From JBEBGV01 sp040081265 (lineage in GTDB: Bacteria > Acidobacteriota > Vicinamibacteria > Vicinamibacterales > UBA2999), in assembly GCA_040081265.1 (NCBI GenBank), contig JBEBGV010000003.1:1-64000 (forward strand): DNA of 64,000 nt. Reading direction: 5' to 3'. Positions 37,455 to 45,253 of the stretch are shown piece by piece. Both the position numbers and the translations under genes were made by a program. The notes beneath the pieces were generated by a model. The model was not told where the DNA came from and did not search any database. It worked only from the letters and a program-made list of their open reading frames with translations. Each line of letters begins with the position of its first letter. Within the stretch, counting starts at the first letter, position 1.

Positions 37455-40235
37455 ATGTCCGTGCAACCCGGCACGCGGCTCGGTCCCTACGAAGTCGGCG
37501 CCCAGATCGGCGTGGGCGGCATGGGCGAGGTCTATCGCGCGACGGATACGAACCTGAAGCGACAGGTCGCGATCAAGGTGTTGCCGGCGGCACTTGCCGG
37601 CGACGCCGATCGGATGGCGCGATTCCAGCGCGAGGCCGAAGTGCTGGCCGCGCTGAACCATCCGCACATCGCGCAGATCTACGGCCTGGAGCGATCGGGT
37701 GCAACGACCGCGCTCGTGATGGAGCTGGTCGAAGGGCCGACGCTGGCGGATCGCATTGCTGACGTGGCGCGAACCCTGTCGGGTTCGCGTGGCGAGCCAG
37801 ACAAGGCTCGCCCCACAGGGTTGCCACTCGACGAAGCGCTGGCGATCGCGAAGCAGATCGCCGAGGCGCTCGAAGCCGCGCACGCGCAGGGGATCATCCA
37901 CCGCGACCTGAAGCCCGCCAACATCAAGGTGCGTGAAGACGGCACGGTGAAGGTGCTGGACTTTGGCCTGGCGAAGGCGATGGACGAAGTAGGCAGTAGG
38001 CAGAGGGCAGTAGGCAGTGAGACGGCCTCGCAGGCGCCAACCATCACGTCGCCCGCGCTGCTGACGGGCGCGGGGATGATCCTCGGCACGGCCGCCTACA
38101 TGAGCCCGGAGCAGGCGCGCGGCAAACCCGTCGACAAGCGCGCTGACATCTGGGCGTTCGGCTGCGTTCTCTTCGAGATGCTGACCGGCCAGCGGGCCTT
38201 TGCAGGTGATGACATCGCCGACGTGATGGTGGCGGTGCTCAGCAAGGAGCCGGAGTGGGGGATGCTCCCCGCCACTGCGCCGCCGCTCCTGAGACGGCTT
38301 CTTCGCAGGTGTCTCGAGAAGAGTCCGAATCGCCGCCTGCACGACGCGGCGGACGTGCGCCTCGAGCTGGACGACGTGATCGCAGGAACTGCCGTCGATG
38401 AGCTGGGGCCTCGTCCGGCGAGCCCTTCCGAGGGCTGGCGTGGCTTGACCCTGCGTCACGCGCTCGCGGGTGTCGCCCTCGCCGTTGTTGGAGCGGCGCT
38501 GTCACTTGCGGTCGCGGCGTACCTCCGTCCGGCTACTGCGGAGTCTGGTCCTGTGCGTTTCGAGATCCCCGCCGGTGGCCAGCCACAGAACATGTCGATG
38601 TCACCCGATGGGCGGCGCATTGCGTACTCGGCACCAGTCGGCAACTCCAACCAGACCATGGTGTTCGTCCGTGCTATGGACGCCCTCGAGGCCCGTTCCC
38701 TGCCCGGCACTGAAGGCGGGGGACTCCCGCAGTGGTCGCCCGATAGCCGGAACCTGGTGTTCAACACCTCGGATAGCCGTCTGAAGCGGATCGACGTGGC
38801 GGGAGGTTCGCCGCAGACGCTCACGGCTCTTCCGGCGGGAGTGTTTCAAGGGGTCTCCTGGGGCCGCGATGGTGTCATTGTCTTTGCGAACCAGGGCGTG
38901 CTCCACCGGGTGGCGGAAACCGGCGGGGAAGTCACCGATCTCACGAAACTAGACCCCTCGCTCGGGGAGACGTATCACTTCTCGCCCTGGTTTCTGCCCG
39001 ACGGCCGCCGCTTCCTCTTCGTCGGGTGGAGCGCGGATCCGGAGAACCGCGCGGTCTACGTGGGGTCGCTCGATTCGTCGTCCCGAACGCGACTGATGCC
39101 TGCGGAGGCCTCGGTGCGGTACGCGGCCGGTCATCTGGTGTTCGTGCGCGAACGCACCGTGATGGCCCAGCCGTTCGACATCGACACACTGCAGTTCACC
39201 GGCGACCCGATGCCCATCGCCGAGCAGGTGAACGTGAACCAGGCCGGCGCCGGGGCGTATAACATCTCGGCGCGAGGTGACCTGATCTATCGCGTGAACA
39301 CTGACCTGGCGTCCGCCACACGGACCCTCGTGTGGCTGGACCGCAACGGTGCGAGAAGCGAGGCCGTCGGGCCGCCGATCAACGCGCCCCACATCAGTCT
39401 GTCCAACGACGGCTCCCGCGTGGCCATGTTCGAAGGCTTGGGGGCAGGTACCGCAGACATCTGGGTCTATGACACGCAGCGGAACGTGAGAACGCGCTTG
39501 ACGACCGAGCCAGGCGCAGATCTCTTCCCCGTGTGGTCTCCCGACGACACCGACGTTGTTTTCAACGGTGTTCGGGCAAATATGCCGACTCTCCTGCGAA
39601 AGTCGTCAAGCGGCGCGTCGGCCGAGCAGGCACTCTTAGTCGACGGAGAGGGCGCCCAGTTGCGCGCGCGGTCATGGTCACGCGATGGCCGCTTGATCCT
39701 GGCTGAGAGGAATCCGTCCGCCGCAGGGTTGGTCGCCCGGCGAGACGTCGTGGTGATCGACGTGAGTGGCAGCGCGAAGGCTGCCCCGTACCTGGCGACA
39801 CCGTTCGATGAGGGGCAGCCCGCGTTCTCACCCGATGGGCGATTCGTCGCCTACATGTCGAACGAATCGGGATTGCAGCAGGTGTTTGTCCGCCCGTTTC
39901 CGGATGCGACAGCCGGCAAGTGGCAGATCTCGTCCGAGGGAGGCCAGTATCCGAGGTGGCGGCGCGACGGACGGGAGCTGTACTACATCGATAGTCAGGG
40001 GCGGCTTGTCGCGGTTGAAGTGGCCACCCAGGGTTCGCTTCGCGTCGGCAAATCCACGCCGCTTTTTGCCGCGCCCGTGCTGAACCCCACCTCGCTCACC
40101 GGCAACATGCCCTACGATGTCGCGCCGGACGGGCGCTTCCTGTTCACGGCGCCGCTGACAGCGGCAGACGGTCAGGCGACCACTTCCGCGCCCATCATCG
40201 TCGTGCTCAACGCGCTGGCTGGCCTGAGTCGCTGA
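37455..40235 (+). CDS. Ser/Thr protein kinase with C-terminal PD40 beta-propeller
   Basis: 926 aa. A PknB-type kinase domain (about 10-285) has IGVGGMGEVYRA, catalytic Lys 41 (VAIKVLP), IIHRDLKPANIKV (about 149) and DFGLAKA (about 169). A membrane helix near 337-357 (LAGVALAVVGAALSLAVAAYL) leads to an extracytoplasmic WD40-like propeller (SPDGRRIAYSA; SPDGRFVAYMSNESG). This build is abundant in Acidobacteriota. Two inserts at about 104-122 and 179-190 are encoded by repeat DNA. CAGAAT with a TGG extension lies 11 nt before ATG 37455. Confidence 0.92.
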   Translation: MSVQPGTRLGPYEVGAQIGVGGMGEVYRATDTNLKRQVAIKVLPAALAGDADRMARFQREAEVLAALNHPHIAQIYGLERSGATTALVMELVEGPTLADRIADVARTLSGSRGEPDKARPTGLPLDEALAIAKQIAEALEAAHAQGIIHRDLKPANIKVREDGTVKVLDFGLAKAMDEVGSRQRAVGSETASQAPTITSPALLTGAGMILGTAAYMSPEQARGKPVDKRADIWAFGCVLFEMLTGQRAFAGDDIADVMVAVLSKEPEWGMLPATAPPLLRRLLRRCLEKSPNRRLHDAADVRLELDDVIAGTAVDELGPRPASPSEGWRGLTLRHALAGVALAVVGAALSLAVAAYLRPATAESGPVRFEIPAGGQPQNMSMSPDGRRIAYSAPVGNSNQTMVFVRAMDALEARSLPGTEGGGLPQWSPDSRNLVFNTSDSRLKRIDVAGGSPQTLTALPAGVFQGVSWGRDGVIVFANQGVLHRVAETGGEVTDLTKLDPSLGETYHFSPWFLPDGRRFLFVGWSADPENRAVYVGSLDSSSRTRLMPAEASVRYAAGHLVFVRERTVMAQPFDIDTLQFTGDPMPIAEQVNVNQAGAGAYNISARGDLIYRVNTDLASATRTLVWLDRNGARSEAVGPPINAPHISLSNDGSRVAMFEGLGAGTADIWVYDTQRNVRTRLTTEPGADLFPVWSPDDTDVVFNGVRANMPTLLRKSSSGASAEQALLVDGEGAQLRARSWSRDGRLILAERNPSAAGLVARRDVVVIDVSGSAKAAPYLATPFDEGQPAFSPDGRFVAYMSNESGLQQVFVRPFPDATAGKWQISSEGGQYPRWRRDGRELYYIDSQGRLVAVEVATQGSLRVGKSTPLFAAPVLNPTSLTGNMPYDVAPDGRFLFTAPLTAADGQATTSAPIIVVLNALAGLSR
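37764..37822. repeat. Paired palindromes inserted in the kinase gene
   Basis: CGCGAACCC (37768-37776) pairs with 37781-37789 around TGTC. GGCGAGCC (37791-37798) pairs with 37805-37812 around AGACAA. An outer arm AACCCTGT (37772-37779) also matches ACAGGGTT (37815-37822). All lie in frame within the kinase domain, between ADRIAD and GLPLDEAL. Confidence 0.75.
37989..38023. repeat. GTAGGCA heptamer array inside the kinase gene
   Basis: Units GTAGGCA, GTAGGCA, GAGGGCA, GTAGGCA, then GTGAGAC run head to tail. They encode the VGSRQRAVGSE segment between the DFG motif and GTAAYMSPEQ, that is, in the activation loop. A related sequence on the other strand occurs at 51641-51667. Confidence 0.8.
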
Positions 40236-40237
40236 AG

Positions 40238-40257
40238 CGGGTCGTTCCGGCTATAAT
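40238..40257 (+). promoter_or_regulatory. Promoter before the SnoaL-like gene, next to a repeat relic
   Basis: A perfect TATAAT (40252-40257) predicts a start near 40264 and a 38-nt leader with GGAGAGAG (40288-40295) before ATG 40302. Directly upstream, GCGGGTCGTTCCGGC (40238-40252) looks like a collapsed copy of the intergenic palindrome family. Confidence 0.55.
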
Positions 40258-40301
40258 TCGCCTCCGGTCGCAGCGTCCCGACTTTCCGGAGAGAGACACA
40301 C

Positions 40302-41222
40302 ATGCAGAAATCACTGATTGCGGCGGTCGCCATTCTGGCGCTCAGCGCCGTGTCCGCGTCCGCTCAGTACCCGGTCCCGAGGCAGACGTCGTACGCCATG
40401 ACCGTGGCCGAAAAGGCGAACCTGCAGATCGCCCACGACTTCTGGCGCGACATCATGCTGGGCGGCAACCTCGACATCGCCAGCCACTACATGCCCGCCG
40501 ACTTCATCTCGCGCAACCCGAACGTCGCCGCCGGACGGGACGCGTTCGTGAAGGTCTTGCAGGAACGTCCGTCGCTCTTCCAGAACACCGCTCGGCAGCG
40601 CGCCGGCACTCCTGAAGTAGAGTTCGCGAAGAACGACTACGTGTTCTTCATGTGGGCGAACTTCGTGATCAACCCGATCGAGCCCGCGAAGATCTTCAAG
40701 TACAACACCCTCGAACTCTTCCGCATCGTCAACGGCAAGGTGGTCGAGCACTGGGACGGCGCGCACAAGAGCGTCGCCGGGGACTTCGGGCCGAAGAGCC
40801 AGGGCGGCGGCACCTACAACCACTCCACGAACCTGTCGGCCAAAGAGCAGGAAACGAAGAAGCTCGGCATCATCGAGTTCAAGGACATCCTGCAGTACGG
40901 CCAGACGCAACTCGCCCAGCAGTACATGGCAGCCGGCTACATGCAGCACAACATGAACGTGGCTGGCGGCCGCGACAACTTCATCAAGAACTTCAGCACG
41001 CGCCCGAAGCTCGAGGTGAAGGACGCCTGGGTCACGCCGCCGACGCTCGAACTCATCACCGGCAACTTCTACTTGAAGTTCGACGAGCGCATGGAGAAGG
41101 ACCCCACCGACCCGGCGAAGATGGCCGTGTTCTACCGCTTCGACATGGTGCGTTGTGACGATGGGCTGATCCAGGAACACTGGGACGTGGCCTACCCGAA
41201 CGGCTTCCCGGCGCCGCGGTAG
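40302..41222 (+). CDS. Secreted protein with two SnoaL-like (NTF2-fold) domains
   Basis: 306 aa with a signal peptide (MQKSLIAAVAILALSAVSASA). Two related domains follow: about 40-165 (IAHDFWRDIMLGGNLDIASHYM; NGKVVEHWDGAHK) and 190-305 (FKDILQYGQTQLAQQYMAAGYM; DGLIQEHWDVAYP). Each has the Tyr/His-rich pocket and the terminal EHWD motif of SnoaL-like proteins. Such proteins are polyketide cyclase relatives, often without known substrate. Duplication within one chain is evident from the repeated xNPNVAxGRDxFVK / NMNVAGGRDNFIK pattern. Confidence 0.85.
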   Translation: MQKSLIAAVAILALSAVSASAQYPVPRQTSYAMTVAEKANLQIAHDFWRDIMLGGNLDIASHYMPADFISRNPNVAAGRDAFVKVLQERPSLFQNTARQRAGTPEVEFAKNDYVFFMWANFVINPIEPAKIFKYNTLELFRIVNGKVVEHWDGAHKSVAGDFGPKSQGGGTYNHSTNLSAKEQETKKLGIIEFKDILQYGQTQLAQQYMAAGYMQHNMNVAGGRDNFIKNFSTRPKLEVKDAWVTPPTLELITGNFYLKFDERMEKDPTDPAKMAVFYRFDMVRCDDGLIQEHWDVAYPNGFPAPR

Positions 41223-41224
41223 TT

Positions 41225-42289
41225 CTGGGAACACCCCTCACGGCGGCGCGCGTCAAGGCGCGCGCCGCCGATCTCGGCTTCGATCTGTGCGGCGTGGCGC
41301 CGGTAGGCGACCACGCTGAGCTGACCTTCCTGCGTGAGTGGCTCGACCGCGGTTATGCGGGCGAGATGACGTGGATGGAGAGCTCGGCATCTCTTCGCGC
41401 CGACGTGCGCGCGGTCCTTCCCGGCGCCAGCTGCGTCATCGTCACAGGCACCCTCTACAACACCCGCTCCGCACCTGACGCTGGAGGGCAGCGCACCGAC
41501 GTGGCGCAGATCGCGCGGTATGCCTGGGGCGACGACTACCACGACGTGCTCAGGGCGCGCATCAACGCGCTGGTCGACTGGATGAAGACCGAGTCGCCCG
41601 ACGATTTCGAGGCGCGCGCGTTCGTTGACAGTGGGCCAGTGCAAGAGCGCGTCTACGCGCAGTACGCGGGCCTTGGCTGGATCGGCAAGAACGCCTGCCT
41701 CATCAACCCCGAACTGGGGTCCTGGCTGTTTCTGTCGGTGATCATCTGCACGCTGCCGCTCGAGCCGGACACCCAGGGGCTGAACGGTTGCGGCACCTGC
41801 ACGAAGTGCATCGAGGCCTGCCCGACCGGTGCGCTGGTCGATGCACACGTGCTGGATGCAACCCGCTGCCTGTCCTACCTGACCATTGAGCTGAAGGGCG
41901 CGATCCCTGACAACCTGCGGCCGGCGATCGGCGCACACATTTATGGCTGCGACATTTGTCAGGACGTCTGCCCGTACAACGGGGCGCCGCTCACCTCGCG
42001 CGACCCGGCGTGGACGCCGCGCGCCGGACTCGAGTCACCCTCACTCCTCGAACTGTGGCAACGTCCAGATGACAATCTCCACGCGCTCCTGAAGGGAACG
42101 GCCATGACCCGTCCAAAGCTCACCGGCCTGCGGCGCAATGTGGCGGTGGCAATCGGCAACCACGGCGATGCTGAGAGCGTGGCGGCATTGTGCGTGGCGT
42201 CGGAGGACCGTCCATCAGCCGACGATGCGGTGGTGCAGGCCCATGTTGAGTGGGCACTCGAGCGCGCAAGGGCGCGCATCGGGAAGTAG
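41225..42289 (+). CDS. queG: Epoxyqueuosine reductase
   Basis: Cobalamin-dependent iron-sulfur enzyme for the last step of queuosine synthesis in tRNA; about 354 aa. FVDSGPVQERVYAQYAGLGWIGKN and two 4Fe-4S motifs (GCGTCTKCIEACPTGAL; YGCDICQDVCPYN) are clear, followed by a HEAT-like tail. Conserved N-terminal sequence (ARVKARAADLGFDLCGVAP) lies upstream of the first GTG (41294), and the only plausible initiator there is CTG 41225, 2 nt after the preceding stop. That start is inference; the shorter form would lose about 23 conserved residues. Confidence 0.9.
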   Translation: MGTPLTAARVKARAADLGFDLCGVAPVGDHAELTFLREWLDRGYAGEMTWMESSASLRADVRAVLPGASCVIVTGTLYNTRSAPDAGGQRTDVAQIARYAWGDDYHDVLRARINALVDWMKTESPDDFEARAFVDSGPVQERVYAQYAGLGWIGKNACLINPELGSWLFLSVIICTLPLEPDTQGLNGCGTCTKCIEACPTGALVDAHVLDATRCLSYLTIELKGAIPDNLRPAIGAHIYGCDICQDVCPYNGAPLTSRDPAWTPRAGLESPSLLELWQRPDDNLHALLKGTAMTRPKLTGLRRNVAVAIGNHGDAESVAALCVASEDRPSADDAVVQAHVEWALERARARIGK

Positions 42290-42296
42290 GGCGCGC

Positions 42297-42309
42297 TATC
42301 ATCTTGACC
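42297..42309 (+). promoter_or_regulatory. -10-like hexamer at a predicted leaderless start
   Basis: TATCAT (42297-42302) ends 7 nt before ATG 42310, so transcription would begin at or one base before the ATG. No Shine-Dalgarno is present. Confidence 0.4.
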
Positions 42310-42861
42310 ATGGCTGGTGGTCTTGCTCCGCTGCTTCTCCTGTCGATGCCGCAGATGTCGGACCCGAACTTTGCCCAGGCCGTCGTTCTGCTCTGCGACT
42401 ACACCGAAGACGGTGCCTTCGGTCTCGTCGTCAACCGGCAGATGACGGCGCCCGCATGGACGATGATCAAGACCCAGCCGCCGATCGAGGTGCACAAGGA
42501 TGTGCGGTTGTGGCTTGGCGGGCCCGTCGACCCGCAGCGCGCATGGGTCCTCATGTCCGAGCAGCAGGGGCCCGACGATGAGCAGCGCGAAGTTGCGCCA
42601 GGCGTGATCCTGTCGGCCTCACACGAACTCACACTCCAGATGCTGAAGGCCCCCCCGACACGCCGCGCGCGCGTGGTGGTGGGGTATGCGGGCTGGGGGC
42701 CAGGACAACTGGAACAGGAGATCGCCGCCTCGGGCTGGCTCACGCTGGCCGTGGAGCCTGCGCTCATTTTCGGCGTGCCTGCCGAAGAAATGTGGGAGAC
42801 CGCCATCCGGCGTCTGGGCGCCGATCCCGCGGCCCTGCAGGCCAGTCCAGGGGTGCACTGA
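42310..42861 (+). CDS. YqgE/AlgH family protein (UPF0301)
   Basis: 183 aa cytosolic protein. GGLAPLLLLSMPQMSDPNFAQAVVLLCDYTEDGAFGLVVNR and LGGPVDPQRAWVL match the AlgH family; the C-terminal half has GYAGWGPGQLEQEIAASGWL, another signature. Function is not settled; AlgH was named for alginate regulation in Pseudomonas, and genome context elsewhere links it to nucleic-acid maintenance. The start ATG 42310 follows a -10-like hexamer rather than a ribosome site. Confidence 0.9.
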   Translation: MAGGLAPLLLLSMPQMSDPNFAQAVVLLCDYTEDGAFGLVVNRQMTAPAWTMIKTQPPIEVHKDVRLWLGGPVDPQRAWVLMSEQQGPDDEQREVAPGVILSASHELTLQMLKAPPTRRARVVVGYAGWGPGQLEQEIAASGWLTLAVEPALIFGVPAEEMWETAIRRLGADPAALQASPGVH

Positions 42862-42882
42862 CCGGCACCCGCGCTCCCAGGC

Positions 42883-42912
42883 CCTACCTCGATCTGGGTA
42901 GGTCGATTTTTC
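42883..42912 (+). terminator. Possible intrinsic terminator after the AlgH-type gene
   Basis: CCTACC (42883-42888) pairs with GGTAGG (42897-42902) around an 8-nt loop and is followed, after TCGA, by TTTTT (42907-42911). The stem is short. The remaining leader to 43008 holds no ORF. Confidence 0.55.
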
Positions 42913-43008
42913 TTACAAATAATTCAGGTACTCTTCAGTGCCGATTCAGTGGTGGGTCAGCTACTATTTGCAGCGTTAACACTGGTTTCTGCCTAGGAGG
43001 AAACCCAC

Positions 43009-43398
43009 ATGAAGCGTAGTTTGGTTCTGTTGCTTGTCGCCGGCGCAATGACGTTGGGCGTTCAGGCGTATGCGCATCACTCGTTCGCCGCCACCTACCT
43101 GGAAGATCAGGAGATGTCGATCGAAGGGGATCTGGTGCAGTTCCTGTATCGCAACCCGCACTCTTTCGTCCACGTGATGGCGCCCGAGCCGCAGACGAAG
43201 GAGCAGGTGCGGTGGGCGGTCGAGTGGGGTGGTGGCGGCCAGCTGGGTCAGCAGGGCGTCACTCGCGAGACCCTGAAGCCGGGTGACCACGTGGTCATCA
43301 CGGGCAGCCCGGGCCGCAACCCTGCCGATCACCGGCTGCGGATGCGCACCATCTTCCGGCCGAAGGACGGCTGGCGGTGGGGCGGCGTCGTCGACTAA
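43009..43398 (+). CDS. Secreted DUF6152-like protein
   Basis: 129 aa. A signal peptide (to QAYA) leaves a mature N-terminus HHSFAATYLEDQEMSIEG, followed by YRNPHSFVHVMAP and GDHVVITGSPGRN. The HHSFAA start and the NPH motif are typical of small periplasmic DUF6152 proteins with an OB-like fold; no function is established, and the paired His at the mature N-terminus could bind metal. A strong AGGAGG lies upstream of ATG 43009. The 3' end merges into a chain of hairpins. Confidence 0.8.
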   Translation: MKRSLVLLLVAGAMTLGVQAYAHHSFAATYLEDQEMSIEGDLVQFLYRNPHSFVHVMAPEPQTKEQVRWAVEWGGGGQLGQQGVTRETLKPGDHVVITGSPGRNPADHRLRMRTIFRPKDGWRWGGVVD

Positions 43399-43429
43399 AT
43401 CGACGACGTGGTGCACCTGACAGTGCACC
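43387..43429. repeat. Two perfect hairpins at the end of the DUF6152-like gene
   Basis: GTCGTCGA (43387-43394) pairs with 43400-43407 around CTAAA, spanning the TAA stop codon. GGTGCAC (43410-43416) pairs with 43423-43429 around CTGACA. A third small palindrome TAGC-GTA-GCTA follows near 43435. Confidence 0.7.
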
Positions 43430-43442
43430 CTGCGTAGCGTAG

Positions 43443-44750
43443 CTACTGAATGGCGGTCACGCGAGGTACCCGCGTGGCCGCCGTTTTTACGTACAGCACA
43501 CCTTCTGGTGCGCCGCCCGCCGGCGGCGCTGATTCGGTCCACGCCAGCAACACTTGATCCCCGAATCGCGCGAAGCGCGGCGATCCGGTCGGCCTCGCTC
43601 CATTCGATCCCCCTATCGTCACAAACGCGCCGCGTGCGCCTGAAGCGTCGATGCGTCTGAGTCGCACCTCCGGAGCCTGCTGTGGCCTGGCTTCGACCCA
43701 GCTCGCCAGGGCGGCGCCATCGTCAAGGAGTTCGACGTCGACGTAGCCAAGAGCGGCGGATTCGTCGAGTTGGATGGGTGCGCCCCAGGACCGACCGGCG
43801 TCGGGCGAGAAGGCCGCGAACGCGTGACCCTGCTCGTCCTTCACCGTGAACCACGAGATGGCCGCCGAGCGGTCCCGTGCGCTCAGCATGGGTCCGTTGA
43901 CCGGGCAGGCTGGAATCGCCCAGCCGTCGTTGTGCACGATCTGTCCGGCTGTCCAGGCCTTACCGTCTAGGCGGGAAACAGCGATGTCGCGCACGTCCTT
44001 GTCGCTGCGATCGCGGAACGCCGTGATCGGACCATCTGAGGTCACCGCTACCGTCGTCGAGCAGCACTCGCAGACGCGCAGGTCCACGGCGGTGTCTGAT
44101 GTCTGCGTCCACGCGCTGTTGAACGTTGCCGAGCGGATGCTCATCGCGCCACCTTCGGGGCTGGTGGTGTCGAGCTCCTGGGCGCGACCGTCGAGCCAGA
44201 CAAGCCCGAATGTGCCCGGAAGTTCGTAGAACGAGGCGAAGCCGTGCTGCGTGGTGGTCTTGTCGTTGTGGGGCGTGAACGGACGCGCCCATGTGGCGCC
44301 ATCGTCTTTGGAGTACGACAGCATCAGGTTGTACGCCTCGATCGAGGCGTCGGTTTCGACCAGCCAGTTGGCGACCAGGGTGCCATCGCGCATTCTCAGA
44401 ACGGTGGGCACGTCGGCATGACTGACGAACCAGTTATCTCCAGAGGCTACCGTCTTTGTGGCCGTCCAGCCGTCGGCGGTGCGCTCGGCGAACTTGAGCG
44501 TGGCCAGCTTGTCCTGACGTTCGACCCAGCTGACGAGCAGCCCGCGTTCAGAGACTGTGACGTTCGGCTCCAGGCTACCGGGGCCAGCCGGCGATGGAAC
44601 GCTCTGTACGTCGAACGCCGGTGGCCTCGCGATGGCCGTCGGCGCACCCCCGGGCGTCGGCTGGGGCGCGTCTGCGCCGCGGCACGCCGAGAGCCCGAGA
44701 GAGGCAGCCAATCCGAGGATCAGACACAGACCGGGAACGTAGGCACGCAT
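43443..44750 (-). CDS. BNR/Asp-box repeat lipoprotein, sialidase-like fold
   Basis: 435 aa. I start at ATG 44750, giving a lipoprotein signal (LILGLAASLGLSACRG, lipid-modified Cys about 23). The mature part is a six-bladed propeller-type sequence with Asp-box motifs SKDDGATW and SPDAGRSW. A DLRVCECCSTT segment packs three cysteines in four positions, unusual for a propeller blade, and could bind a metal. The catalytic Arg triad and Tyr of true sialidases are not obvious, so a binding or structural role is possible. TAGGAT lies 8 nt upstream on minus. Confidence 0.8.
   Translation of the reverse strand: MRAYVPGLCLILGLAASLGLSACRGADAPQPTPGGAPTAIARPPAFDVQSVPSPAGPGSLEPNVTVSERGLLVSWVERQDKLATLKFAERTADGWTATKTVASGDNWFVSHADVPTVLRMRDGTLVANWLVETDASIEAYNLMLSYSKDDGATWARPFTPHNDKTTTQHGFASFYELPGTFGLVWLDGRAQELDTTSPEGGAMSIRSATFNSAWTQTSDTAVDLRVCECCSTTVAVTSDGPITAFRDRSDKDVRDIAVSRLDGKAWTAGQIVHNDGWAIPACPVNGPMLSARDRSAAISWFTVKDEQGHAFAAFSPDAGRSWGAPIQLDESAALGYVDVELLDDGAALASWVEARPQQAPEVRLRRIDASGARGAFVTIGGSNGARPTGSPRFARFGDQVLLAWTESAPPAGGAPEGVLYVKTAATRVPRVTAIQ
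43452..43489 (+). terminator. Intrinsic terminator, overlapping a convergent gene end
   Basis: A 12-bp stem with one G-U pair (43452-43463 with 43471-43482, arm GGCGGTCACGCG) closes a 7-nt loop and is followed by GTTTTTA. It ends the plus-strand transcript while lying within the last codons of the minus-strand BNR-repeat gene. Confidence 0.85.
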
Positions 44751-44758
44751 TGGAGGCA

Positions 44759-44796
44759 ATCCTATCGAATCGGATTCCGGTCGTATACTCACAACA
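44759..44796. promoter_or_regulatory. Divergent -10-like hexamers in a 46-bp gap
   Basis: On plus, TATACT (44784-44789) ends 7 nt before GTG 44797. On minus, TAGGAT (44764-44759) ends 8 nt before ATG 44750. Neither gene has a Shine-Dalgarno sequence. Confidence 0.4.
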
Positions 44797-45174
44797 GTGC
44801 GCCGCTTCCTGCTGACCCTGGTCACCATCCTCGCCGTTGCGGGAGCTCCCGTCGCGGTCGAGCTGTGTCAGGCGGCGTGCGCGAGCGACGACCACGGATC
44901 GGATCGCGACGAGTCAGGCGAGATCGGACACACCTGTCACGACACCGTCTCTGATGCGTCAGCACCCGCCGCGGTGTCAGGGGTACACACCTGCGGCCAC
45001 ACGGACGAGGCTCCATCGGCGCTGCAGTCGCCGGTCATGACTCCCGCCGTCGGGGCTCCGCCGGTCTTCGTGGTGATCCCAGCCCCTCCAGCTGAATCGC
45101 TTGTGTGGCGGGCCACGACCGCCGACCCGTCTCCTCCCGACCGACTCGCTCGAACCGCCGCACTCCGACTCTAG
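44797..45174 (+). CDS. Small secreted His/Cys-rich protein
   Basis: 125 aa, GTG start at 44797. A signal peptide (MRRFLLTLVTILAVAGAPVAV) is followed by a region with clustered Cys and His: ELCQAACASDDHGSD, IGHTCHDTVSD and VHTCGHTDEA. The remainder is low-complexity Pro/Ala. Spacing of the Cys-His pairs suggests metal, perhaps copper, binding, which is inference. I do not recognise a named family. The gene precedes a His-tailed barrel protein by 79 nt on the same strand. Confidence 0.65.
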   Translation: MRRFLLTLVTILAVAGAPVAVELCQAACASDDHGSDRDESGEIGHTCHDTVSDASAPAAVSGVHTCGHTDEAPSALQSPVMTPAVGAPPVFVVIPAPPAESLVWRATTADPSPPDRLARTAALRL

Positions 45175-45197
45175 AGCCCAACGCGCTCAGTCTGCCC

Positions 45198-45217
45198 TTG
45201 TGGGGCCTGCCCCACAA
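45198..45217. repeat. Perfect short palindrome TTGTGGGGC
   Basis: TTGTGGGGC (45198-45206), a CT spacer, and GCCCCACAA (45209-45217). It lies between the His/Cys-rich gene and the next gene, and shares its CCCCACA core with the insert in the kinase gene near 37811. Confidence 0.7.
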
Positions 45218-45253
45218 CGTCGCTTACCTGGATGTCGGTTTGGAGTTGGGCTT

